Assembly: GCA_003864495.1 (NCBI GenBank)
Contig: ML133395.1
Coordinates: 2,036,873 to 2,100,872, forward strand
Reading direction: 5' to 3'
DNA from: Nemopilema nomurai
Lineage: Eukaryota; Cnidaria; Scyphozoa; Rhizostomeae; Rhizostomatidae
DNA: 64,000 nt
Part shown: piece after piece, positions 50,929 through 60,977 of the stretch
How positions within the stretch are numbered: position 1 is the stretch's first letter
How the letters are laid out: every line of letters begins with the position of its first letter
Notes under the pieces: generated by a model
The model's database searches: none
Told to the model about the DNA's origin: nothing
Seen by the model: only the letters and a program-made list of their open reading frames with translations
Translations under genes and position numbers: made by a program

Positions 50929-52580
50929 CCTAGAGACTTCCTGGATAAGGTTACTTTCGAAATTTCTCCTTGGTCTGAGTGGATAATCAGTGGGGGCCCA
51001 AATCGACTGAAAACACGAGTGACCAGAATATCAGCAACAGTTGAGGCCTTTTGATCTCTAGTGGGAAAGGCTTCACACCACTTGGTGAAATGGTCCATAA
51101 CGACCAACAAATGTTTATTACCGCGAGAAGTTTCAGGAAGGGGTCCCATGTAATCCATGGCCCAAAACACAAAGGGCTCATTGACTTCGATAGACTGCAA
51201 TGGGGCTTTGTTGTTATTAGTACCAGGTTTGTGTTGGGCACAGGCCTGACAAGACTGTACAAAGTCTTTAATTTGAATGGACATTTTAGGCCAAAAGAAG
51301 CGAGTACGAGCACGTGCAAGGGTTCGCTTGATTCCTAAATGACCGGAAAAAGGGGAGCTATGAATGCCTTGCAGAACAGACTTAATAAGATTTGTTGGGA
51401 TGACAAAGGCATATTCGGATAGTGAACCATTATTGCTACATAAATTCTTAACAAGAAGACCGTTCACAAGGTGTAAATCATCCCAACAATGCCAGAACAC
51501 TCTTAAGATTGGGTTTTTAGCCCAAACAAAGAAGGGTGGTTTAGGCAAATCGTTAGATTTTAAATCAATAATCGTACTTAGACTTGCATCCTCCATTTGA
51601 GCTTGTTGCAAGTTGTACCCAGGGGCAACGGTGGTAGCACAAGCAGGTTTGGCCTCCTTAGGCTGATTAGACAGATTATTGGGGAGACGGGAGAGGGCAT
51701 CTGCATTGCCATTGGCTGAACCTGGCCGATGAATAATGTCAAAGGTGTACTCTTGCAAATCCATTATCCAGCGAGCTAAACGACCCTTCGGCTCAACAGA
51801 ATGTAACCAACGGAGAGCACTATGATCTGTAACAACGGTAAATTTGGTGCCCAACAAATAAGGGCGGAAATGGTCAGTAGCAAACACAACAGCAAATGCT
51901 TCTTTTTCAGTGGCCGAATATGATTTTTCCCGGTCAGACAAAGTTCTACTAGCATAGGAAATAACATGCTCGTGACCATTAATATCATGCTGAGTTAAGA
52001 CAGCCCCCAGACCGGCATCCGAAGCATCTGTTTGCAGGATAAAGGGCTGATCTAATTGAGGATATGAGAGAACGGGGGCTGTGCATAATAGTTGCTTGAG
52101 TAGATCGAAGGAAGTTTGTTGCTTCTCTGTCCAGACAAATTTAGACCCTTTCTTGGTAAGGTTAACCAAGGGGAGAGAGACTGCAGCGAAGTTAGGGATA
52201 AAACGACGGTAGTATCCCGCAAGTCCCAAAAAAGACCTGACTTGTTCAACCGTGGTTGGTTTTTGGAGAGCAGAAACAGCTTGAATTTTCCTAGGGTCGG
52301 TATGCACCCCTTGGCTTGATACTACATGCCCAAGAAATAGAACTTGAGGAGCTGCGAATTTACACTTGGATGCTTTGACTCGGAGATTGTGTACCCGGAA
52401 TCTGGAAAGGACAGCATGAAGTCGCTTACATTGTTGATCTAGACTTGTAGATGGTATGATAATGTCGTCAAAATAACAAAGGCAAGTGTCATAAGTCAAG
52501 CCAGATAAAACTATTTCTAAAGCCCTTTGAAAAGTAGCAGGCCCCCAGAGACCCCAAAAGGCAATCGTAGGAATTCCCAT
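50925..52580 (-). pseudogene. pol: RT palm, RNase H and most of integrase
   Basis: A 551-codon frame with the RT catalytic box CYFDDIIIPS, RNase H (LQTDASDAGLGAVLTQH), the integrase zinc finger (HLGIKRTLARARTRFFW ... CQACAQHK) and the first integrase Asp (FWAMDYMGPLP). It is lost just after HSDQG near 50968, where one base appears missing. Confidence 0.88.
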
Positions 52581-52990
52581 AACCCATCAGGGGTAACAAA
52601 GGCGGTTTTCTCCCGGTCTTCAGGTGCAACACTAACTTGCCAATACCCTGAACGGAGATCAAGCGTACTAAACATCAAGGACCCATTAAGTGAGTCTAAG
52701 AGGTCATCAACACGCGGAAGAGGATGTGCATCTTTCTTGGTGACTGCATTAAGTTTGCGGTAGTCCACACAAAAACGGTATGTACCATCCTTCTTCCTAA
52801 CCAGGACAATGGGGGAAGCCCAGGGGCTTGAACTTGGTTGGATCACCCCTTCCTTAAGCATCTCTGCTACCTGAGATTTAGTCTCCCCACGATATGCATA
52901 GGGTAAGCGCCTAGGATACTGTCTGATAGGTGGGGATGAAGCGGTATCAATTTTGTGTTCAATAACAGTTGTGTGGCCTAGACCTTATTA
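52517..52990 (-). pseudogene. pol: Reverse transcriptase N-terminal part
   Basis: Contains SPWASPIVLVRKKDG, FCVDYRKLN and STLDLRSGYWQV, the classical gypsy RT motifs. The frame fails just after LRLPFG at about 52550-52555, where an extra two bases shift it. The palm continues in the next frame. Confidence 0.85.
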
Positions 52991-53065
52991 AAAACATCAC
53001 TGAATTGCAATAAGGTATTGAGAATGGCATTCTTGGCATTCTCAGGCAATGAGAAATCAATTTGC

Positions 53066-53894
53066 TTAGCAAGCTGAGACTAACTGTGGATTATCAACTG
53101 TATCACATGTAGCAATTAACTGTTGTTTCGGTTCCTGAAATGAATGAGGGTTATACTGTTCTACCAAGGGGCAAAATTCACCAATTTTCTGCCCTGCCTG
53201 CACTTCAATATTTACAGTAGAAGTGTTCATGAGCGTACAGTAATCTCTCTGTTTTGAGCCTGACAAACTGTGTAACTGTTAAAAGGCATGACGGAAAATT
53301 ATCTACAGGGCATGTCATACCTAGTTGCTCTTATTGCTTTTAGGAAGATAACACTACTAATACTTCGTTCTACCTGGAACACAAACAGCAAATTTGGATG
53401 AGACAGGGACAGGGCTACGACTAACTGACTGCACTAGCAAACATGGAGAAGATGAATCAGTGCATGTGGTTTCCGAGGTCCCAGAGGAATCAGTTTCTGG
53501 TCGCGTATAAGGGCTTAATGGGGTAGAACCATGCTTACCCACAAGAGAATAAGTCCCATTACCTGAAAAAGACAACTGTAACCCATTGGAGGTGATGAAG
53601 TCCCATCCTAGAACACATTCAAGGGGCTGAAACAAAGTGGAGGATACTATAAACATCCCAGAGTAAGAACACTGCCCTCATTAGGGAAGGAAAGATCAAG
53701 TAGTGTTTTACCAGCAGTATCAGTGGCTGACCTGTAATGCCAACACAAGTATGGGAGGTTTCAGCTAAAACTGGCCGGGGATGAAGTCTGTCGAAAAAGG
53801 CTTGGCTTACAAAAGACTTCATGGAACCCGTATCTAAAAGGGCATGGACATCAATCCCTCCTAACTTACAGCAAACAAGAGGCCGGGGAGGCAC
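53066..53894 (-). pseudogene. pol: Aspartic protease region of pol, broken
   Basis: The catalytic motif ALLDTGSMKSFVS is visible near 53830. Beyond it the coding sequence jumps between frames (fragments at 53619-53894, 53357-53656 and 53066-53266) with intervening stops, so the protease is not expressed as an intact unit. Confidence 0.8.
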
Positions 53895-53955
53895 AAAGAG
53901 GAAATCAAGGGTGGACCAACTGAAAATACAAGGGGGTGACCTTCAACCCAGCCCG

Positions 53956-54945
53956 TCATTGAGGCACCCCTTTGAAGTTTAAAGAACCGTCAGAATTAGT
54001 TGAATAAGAACTCACTCTATTGGCGGTTACAGATGAGTGCAAAGAGTTCTCTGGATCTTGAGTTCTCCATCTTCTGGATGAGGACTGGCGGGCAGGAACA
54101 CGAAAGTTGTTGGCGCATTGGGCCTTACCATGGCCCCAACCACGGCAAAGAGAACAATGAGTGTCCCATGGGCAGTCTCTGGCAAAGTGACCCACTTGGT
54201 TACAGTTGAAGCAGCGTTGTTGTTGGCGATTTCGGCCTAGGCCATTCTGTCGTGTCGGCCATCTTGGAATAGAAGACACGTGGTCGGTTTGGTCTTTCGC
54301 CTCCACAGCGGCTTGTAGTTGTTGTTGGTTGGTGGTCAATGTGGCAACAGCCGCTGTCAGCTGATCAACGGAACGCAGCAGCGAAGCATGTGGAGAGGTG
54401 TTGGCACAGTTTTCACCGGAAGAGCAAACAGCGGCAAGGTCATGTGCCTGGTCAGATTGAACAGCACGAAAACGATGCACGAAATCCTTCATCGTTTTTA
54501 AAGTAGGCGTAGGATCATTCTCTAATAAGCGAATTCGCAGGGTTTGGGGCAACCCTCTGATAAACTGGCGACTCAGTAACGCTTCTTTAGCATCGGCGGT
54601 TAGGGCTGGATCTGCTCTGTCCAAAATCTGACCAAGGTCCCATAGAAAAAGCGAAGGATCTTCGTGAGGTCTGAGGGCGCGTTGCTCGAAATCACGGTAA
54701 TGTTGTTCCCGAGCCACCACGGGACAGAAAACGTTTCGTAATGCAGCCGTAAGGTGAGCAAAGGTGTCCTTCTGGTCGTTGTCCAGGGCATGAAAGTAGG
54801 AGGCGGCCTGACCACGAAGAAAAGCAGGCAGCTTGCACAATTTGGCATCGACTGACCATCCATTAGCGGTGGCACAACACTCAAAATCGCGGAGCCAACT
54901 GACAAAATCGCCAGAATCGAACTTGTCAGGAACAACAGTGGCCAT
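53956..54945 (-). CDS. gag: Gag polyprotein of the gypsy element
   Basis: A 329-residue open frame from the ATG at 54945, about 40 bases past the LTR. The N-terminal part has the retrotransposon capsid helices (YFHALDNDQKDTFAHLTAAL, QFIRGLPQTLR). The C-terminal part has a CCHC zinc knuckle (CFNCNQVGHFARDC) and a second, altered knuckle-like motif (CSLCRGWGHGKAQC). Gag packages the element RNA into virus-like particles. It ends in a stop before the protease, which is in another frame. Confidence 0.9.
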   Translation of the reverse strand: MATVVPDKFDSGDFVSWLRDFECCATANGWSVDAKLCKLPAFLRGQAASYFHALDNDQKDTFAHLTAALRNVFCPVVAREQHYRDFEQRALRPHEDPSLFLWDLGQILDRADPALTADAKEALLSRQFIRGLPQTLRIRLLENDPTPTLKTMKDFVHRFRAVQSDQAHDLAAVCSSGENCANTSPHASLLRSVDQLTAAVATLTTNQQQLQAAVEAKDQTDHVSSIPRWPTRQNGLGRNRQQQRCFNCNQVGHFARDCPWDTHCSLCRGWGHGKAQCANNFRVPARQSSSRRWRTQDPENSLHSSVTANRVSSYSTNSDGSLNFKGVPQ

Positions 54946-54969
54946 GATGGATATCTCCTCTGCCTAGCT

Positions 54970-54987
54970 CTGGTCTCTGTCACCAAA
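54970..54987 (-). other. Primer-binding site of the gypsy element
   Basis: Immediately inside the 5' LTR the minus strand reads TTGGTGACAGAGACCAGA. The TGG start is the complement of a tRNA 3' CCA end. I did not assign the tRNA. Confidence 0.75.
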
Positions 54988-55146
54988 TGTTGCGTTTCTG
55001 GGTTCGCAGAGAAGGCTCAGAGAAACTCACAAATCTGGCTCCGTTCTAGATCTCAAAATCTCAAAACTAATTATCCAACATACAACGTGCTGCACTACAG
55101 GAGACACAGGAAGTCTCCTGCAGCTTACAACAATTAGATCACAACA
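54988..55146 (-). repeat. 5' LTR of the gypsy element
   Basis: 159 bp, TG...CA ends, identical base for base to the copy at 49999-50157. It contains a palindromic block AGGAGACACAGGAAGTCTCCT. It is short for an LTR and lies 269 bp downstream of the stop codon of the secreted-protein gene on the same strand. Confidence 0.95.
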
Positions 55147-55415
55147 AATTGAGGAGAGAAACAACAGCAGCAGCAACAACGAGTGAGAGAAAATATTCAT
55201 TGCGCATCAATTGATTAATTTGTGCCACCATCGCTACATGAATTAGATAAACCATGAGTTGAAAAGAAATAATATGCAATGTGCGAGATATCAGTTAAAT
55301 AAGAGAGAAAACGTAAAGAGATGATTTCAAAGCTACAATAACATCTGATACAAGTGGGTATTTCTTGTTGCAAAACACCATGCAATATCTCGATTTAATC
55401 ACCAAGAATTCTCGG

Positions 55416-58400
55416 TTACGATGAAGGAACTGCATTCACTGCAACAAAATCCCTTCCATGTTTGTCCCGGCATATGCTGTAGCCACTGCAGTTGGTGTAG
55501 TAGATAATCTTCTTTGTTGGGTTCCACTTGATCTTTAAGAAGTGTTGATGACCGTTCGCAAGAGAAGTTGTCACCTAGAAAACATCAAAATAAGCGCAAT
55601 GAAAATTTTGAGCAAGGCAGCATCCAAAAATAGGGGGCCTTTGCATCCTTGATTACTGCATAAGTGGGGTGAAGCTGCTAAAAGGTCTTGGGAGCTTTTC
55701 ACAGCAGAAGGGGGCACCTTTTTATACTCGACATTTTTTAAGAATAATGATAAGAGAGTATTTTCTTTCTTGAAATACATAAAAATATTATCTTTCCCAA
55801 TTGTCTTTGACACAACATAGATTGAAATTTTGTCACCCAAGAAAAAATGATTCCTACTAAAAAGGGTAAATGAGAAAAACTAGAATTCTTGTATGACGAC
55901 TTTGGAAAATTTCAACGTTGCAGTGAACTTGTAGAAATTTCGCAGGGCCTAGCAAATAGCCCATTTTCATCCCGTGAATAGAAGAGGAGATATGAGAAGC
56001 GTATAGAAGGAAGGTACAATCAATGGTTGGAGAATAGGGTGGATTGACAGTTACCGCCAGTTCTCGTCCACCTTTGAGCTGTGACATTTCATCTGGAGTC
56101 AAAATGATCTCGTGTGTATGTTCTGCCCCTAGAATGGAACATGTTCATAATTAGGCCTTAACACAAATCATTGTTTACAGCACTAGTTAAACAGAACAAC
56201 GTCATGCACATCATCTGAAACCGTTGAATGATGCTGGCGGCTATTCGAGCAATGATTGGAGTCCCTGTTGCATTAGAAGTTTGGATGGAAGCCCTGTTGC
56301 ATTAGAAGTTTTGATGGAAGTCCTGTTGCATTAGAAGTTTTGATGGAAGCCCTGTTGCAGTTTTACCCAAGATGCATTCGAGTATTCAAAGAAGTGTATT
56401 CAAATGAACTAACCTATGCCAGATGGAGACATTTGCCATTCGGAGTCGGACGTAGTCGTGACGTCACTGTCCCACAACATCCTTTCGTGTGCTTTTGGGT
56501 TCATGATAATCTCCTTCAAAGCATTCAGCTCCTTCCAGACAGAGCCTCCTTCGCCGTGGATTGGCATTATGGGGTACCTCGTTCTCAACACACCAACTCC
56601 AGGAATGTTCGGCAGAAATATTCTTACACCAGATGCCATCAGCCTGTACTGGTCGCCCTAAAGTAAACATTGTGACGTCATAATAGGTTTCGAAAGTGTC
56701 ACATCAGGAGCTCTATGGTAGGGGAAGAAATATTCTTCCTTTTAAATTCATTATCACAAATCATAGAACAGGACAGGTAAATGCGCATGCTCCAAGTTGA
56801 ACCACACACAACGCCATTGATGTTTGAGTATCTACCTTCTTGTTCAGGACACATTTGCCATATCGACTTGCGGTATCAGCAGCATCTGGATTTTGTTCGG
56901 TTCCAGAGAAGAAGCTGGAGGGGGTTAGATAGTACACCTGACTGTTTGTTCCGTTGTAGGCACCCGATGTGTCGTTCCCCTTTCGGCACTGGCCATACCG
57001 ACTATTTAGAGTAACGGTCTTTCCCGATTCGCTCCTCGATTCCCCTTTATATTCGACATTGTGCGGGTTCCATTTGTGCAGGGGTGTCAGATAAATGACC
57101 TCCAGTGGAATGGCCCAAGTCCACTTTTGGTGAATCATTTCACACACCCGCTTGCGATCGCGCCATTTTCCGCCTGGTGGAATCACCCAGCGACATTTCT
57201 TCGGATTGGGCACCTCTAGGCCAGCAACCTGCTTCTGGGATGTCATGGCACCAAACATGTTCTCGTCAGAGAAGCCACGGTTAACTAGAGATAGGCCCAT
57301 GGCGTCGCGTTTTGCAACCTTGTATGACCTGAAGACGGCAAGATGGCAAGGGGTGTATGGGGAAGTCTGATGTAAAGGTAAATCCCAATTTTTTTAAGAA
57401 CAAATCCCTCATATGCTTAGCGTAGAATGGTATGAAGACAGTGTTACTTTAGCAAAAACGAAAGCACTTAAGGCAAACACAGAAGCTAAAAACGTTGTGT
57501 ATATGTAAACAATTTAAAGTAGCAGAAAATATATCAATAAGTTCTTTGGTAAACAAGGAGCTAAACTGTGCATATACACGCTTTTTTTATAAGGAACCTA
57601 CTGTGACGTTATTAGCCTAGTATTCACGTTGTGTTGGGCATGCGCCCTGTTCGTTATGTTATGTTCTAGCCGTGAGGATACAAGATGGAGTATTGAAGTT
57701 CGAAGTGGCGTGTTCTTTCGTTGTTATCTACCGGGTAATCTTACACCTACCACAAAGCCTAGTTCCAAAAGTTCCTTCTTCGTAGACCTCAAGTCATCAG
57801 ATTTTAGTACCAAAAGTTCCTTAAAAGTTCCTTAATTTTCATTGCACATCAATAAGCCTTAACACTTAACAGAGAGAGGGGCGAGATAGAATATGCGGAA
57901 ACTACCCAATAGACCACTTGACACAAGAATAGCAAACAATCTATGCAAGTATTGGCTGCAAATGAATGGAACGGGCTTTTTCGCTCTTGATGCTTGCAGT
58001 TATAAAAAAATTTCTAATCGAAAAGTTCCTTAGGGATTTCGTTTTTAGTAGTATAAGTTCTTTATATGTTTCGGCCTTCTACATGTAGGTTCCTTATAAA
58101 GTGGTTCCTTATAAAAAAAAGCGTGTATTCTTGTTAGAAAGGTCAAAGGACAAACCTGTGATAGAAGCCAACGTTCTTCATTTTTCCAGTGACAGGGTCT
58201 AGTGCGGCTCCTTCTGCGTTGAAGCCGATGTCCTTCAAGTCAGCGGCGTAGTTGTCTTTTCCGGGAACTTCCTCCATCAGCTCGTCAAGGAAGGTCCTTG
58301 TGGTTGGGCGATCGTGACCACTGTCATCCAATGAGAATCTGGCTGCTCTAGAGTGCAGGTACTGGTGGTGCGATCTCTTGTATCGCATCCTGTTTGCTAC

Positions 58401-60977
58401 GTCATCAACGAGTCTGAACTTGCTTAATGGTACATGCTTCTTCAGGGGGTGACAGTTGATTCGGTAGTTCCACTGCGCCAAAACGGGGATGGTCTCGTTC
58501 ACATAACGCATGATGGTGGTCGGGAGGAACGGCAGGTTCTCCAGGATGCTTTTCGAGCCGGTGTAAGAAGTGAACCTACAAATAATTAAACATTTGTTAA
58601 TGGAATTAGTTAAGTGATATTGACTTTATTATGCAGCAGCACGTGTATGTAAACATGAGTAGCTTTATTATTCATTTGAGATTCACTGTATTTAATTACT
58701 AAATGTTCCGTTTTGCATAACTTTGAAAGAGCTAATTTGACTTACAAATGTTACTACTCAGAGTATGCAAACTTGACAAATGACCAAATAACAAATGACA
58801 GAAAAATGCCCTGAAGCTGACAAGTTAAGTAGCCAGTTGCGGATCGAATCGTGGTAGAGGCTGGGAAAGGAAGCTTATGATTGGCAGTTTTATAATCGAT
58901 CAGGGTCCACTCCCGCCTTCATTAAGAAGAGTGCAAGTAAAAAGTCTTCAAAGTAAAAAGACTTCGAAACTCTTAGGTGAAAACACAACTTAGCTGGTCT
59001 GGCTGGTCAGTATATGGTTTGGCTCAATTCTCTAACAAATGTTGTTGTCTTTTTGCCTAGCATTTTCTACAGCAAGTCATCTCTTAAGAAATTCGACTTC
59101 AAGTCATCCAGAAAGAAACTGAAGAAGTAAAATTGGAGATTCACCTAAACTTTTCTTGGAGATCAAACCAATTCTTAGCATCGACAAAGTGCCTATCACT
59201 GTGAAAAGGCTCGTCGATCGAATTTCCTGGTCTTGTCCACGCTCCCTCCAGGTAGCAAAGAATTGGCTTGAAGTATTTGCGATAGTCTCTCACAGAGTGA
59301 TCCTCGTCTCTCCAGGCCTTGAACCATTCCCTCATTTCCATGGTCTGATCTGCGATTTTTGAATGCTTCAAAACCTCTGGGGGAACATCGGGGAATGGGA
59401 TGTCTTTCTGGCCATGGTATTTTGAGTCTGCAAAAGAAATGGAACCTTTTCTGTAATGCAGAAGTTTCAATTGAATTCAGCTTAATTGAATTAGCTAAAA
59501 ATTCCCCAATAGTGGCTAAACATTATTAAGAGAAGCCCTTTATTTTGAATTAACACCCCTTTCCAGTGAATGTCGCGCCTTCTCATATCCTGAAAATAGC
59601 CCCTTCTTAATGCAAAAAAATTGCCTCTTAAAGAATTCTAAAATCACAATATTGAAAATTTTGTTGCCTAGCTATTTCACCATAAACTATAACTTCATCG
59701 CCCAATATTTTCGTTTCCATAGTATCTAAGCGTTATTCAAGAATCTCTTAATATTTTAGCGTGTATGTTTAATAATGTTTTTTTTAAAGCTTCCTTTGAA
59801 TTTCTTTTTCGTGTCCTTTTTAAACAAACTTCAAATTGAATTCCTTATGCTTAGATAAACAAAGAGTTTTAAACAAATCATTGATTCTGTTTTAAAAGGC
59901 TATTGGACCTTGTGATAGAAAGCCCAAAAAGACCTATTGATTGAACAATCTGTTTAGAAGATAGATCTCCCCACGTTCTATTTCAACAACTTTGCAAACA
60001 ACATTAGAATCTCACCATTCGATGCCATGTACAAGCGGTAGTCATTGTGACGTGTCCTGAATTCGACTCCGTTAAGTACAGCGACGAATTCGCCCATCCC
60101 CACTGTTCGTATGTTGTTCGAATGGTCGTGCACGGCCGCCATTGAGTTTGCTGAGTGCGTTGCCGAGAAGTAATTCTTCAAACCAACGTCATGAACTCTG
60201 ATTTGCTTTAGGCCTATCGAGCGAAAATTACACTGAATACCCATTGTAAGACAAAGTTCAAGAAACAGAGAGATGTCATCGCCATGCTAGTGAGGTCGAT
60301 AATCGATTCGAGAGTTTATATCTCATGCAAAAGTTTTACCGGTTTATGACAGAGCTTGCAATTAAGTGGTACTTCTACCAAGCGAAAGAGTGTGGACAAA
60401 AAATTATTGGAAGAATCTTCAACAAGAGTTTCTAAGCTTGTTATAAGTTTTAGGTGCTAGGCTCACTCATAGAAGCGAATCTTAATCGAAAACTGCATGT
60501 CTCTTTAGCTTGAGTAAGTCACAAAACGTTTTGACAAGATTTGCATGTTAGCTTGATCTATTTCCCTGCAGTTTGGGTGTAAAACGGAGGGCAAAAGAAC
60601 CTATCCTCTGCTCTTGCTACAACATAAGTATACATCATCAACAATTGATTGAAGAATCAAGTCGCACTGCAAGGGTTCGTTGCAGAACAATGCAATTAAA
60701 CTTATTGTGAGAATGTTTTGCGACTGTTCTCCGATCTAGCCTGCCACCTAGAGTAAGATGTGTTGCTTGGCTGTGCCATATTACCTGAGCCTCCTTCTGA
60801 CCTGATTCTTTCCTCTGTGAAGAACTGCTGAAGCATCATCTGCCGGCCAAGACGGACGAGTTCCTGGCGGAGGTTTGCATTATCCGCAGCTTGCTGGTCG
60901 ACCGCGCGTTTGGCTGTGTCTGCCCAGTCGTAGCACAGTGTTGTGCCCAGGCAAAGCAGAAAAATCGCGTGCCGCAT
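55416..60977 (-). CDS. Secreted protein of unknown family, complete
   Basis: Eight coding exons: 60977-60785, 60213-60016, 59427-59145, 58575-58156, 57328-56836, 56657-56414, 56128-56055, 55574-55416. Total 2064 nt, 687 residues, all phases consistent. Residues 1-15 (MRHAIFLLCLGTTLC) are a signal peptide; the following 45 residues are a heptad-like helix rich in Gln, Leu and Arg. No membrane segment follows, so secretion or matrix location is inferred. Sequons VNET, NDTS, NGTN and NCSG support extracellular passage. Cysteines are spread singly (KPILC, RINCHP, KKCRW, GQCRK, YGKCV, TNCSGYSIC). Trp-rich blocks (WNYRIN, KWTWAIPLEV, HKWNPHN) and VEFRTRHNDYRLYM recur as strand-like segments. I do not recognise a domain. 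For exon 5 the acceptor CGTCTTCAG at 57329 was chosen over one 40 bases upstream because only it fits the phase. The start ATG directly follows an acceptor, implying a 5' UTR exon upstream. Confidence 0.82.
56267..56359. repeat. 29-bp tandem repeat, three full copies
   Basis: Unit GTTGCATTAGAAGTTTTGAT plus GGAAGCCCT repeats with exact 29-bp spacing at 56267, 56296, 56325 and a partial copy at 56354. It lies in the intron 55 bases downstream of the exon 6 donor of the secreted-protein gene. Confidence 0.9.
57577..58125 (-). mobile_element. TA-flanked MITE, copy 4, reversed and chimeric
   Basis: Ends CACGCTTTTTTTATAAGG and CCTTATAAAAAAAAGCGTG with TA on both sides. The body is in the opposite orientation to copies 1-3. 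About 150 bases (57605-57755) absent from the other copies are inserted beside the left end, raising the length to 549 bp. It fills most of the intron between exons 4 and 5 of the secreted-protein gene and stops 30 bases from the exon 4 donor. Confidence 0.88.

Larger units (their letters stand above)
49999..55146 (-). mobile_element. Ty3/gypsy LTR retrotransposon, full length with broken pol
   Basis: 5148 bp bounded by two identical 159-bp LTRs (TGTTGCG to ATCACAACA) and by a 4-bp AATT duplication at 49995-49998 and 55147-55150. Read on the minus strand: 5' LTR, primer-binding site, gag, protease, reverse transcriptase, RNase H, integrase, polypurine tract, 3' LTR. The domain order (integrase last) and the GPY-type integrase end place it in Ty3/gypsy (Metaviridae). 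Gag is open, but pol changes frame several times and is non-functional as written. Confidence 0.95.
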
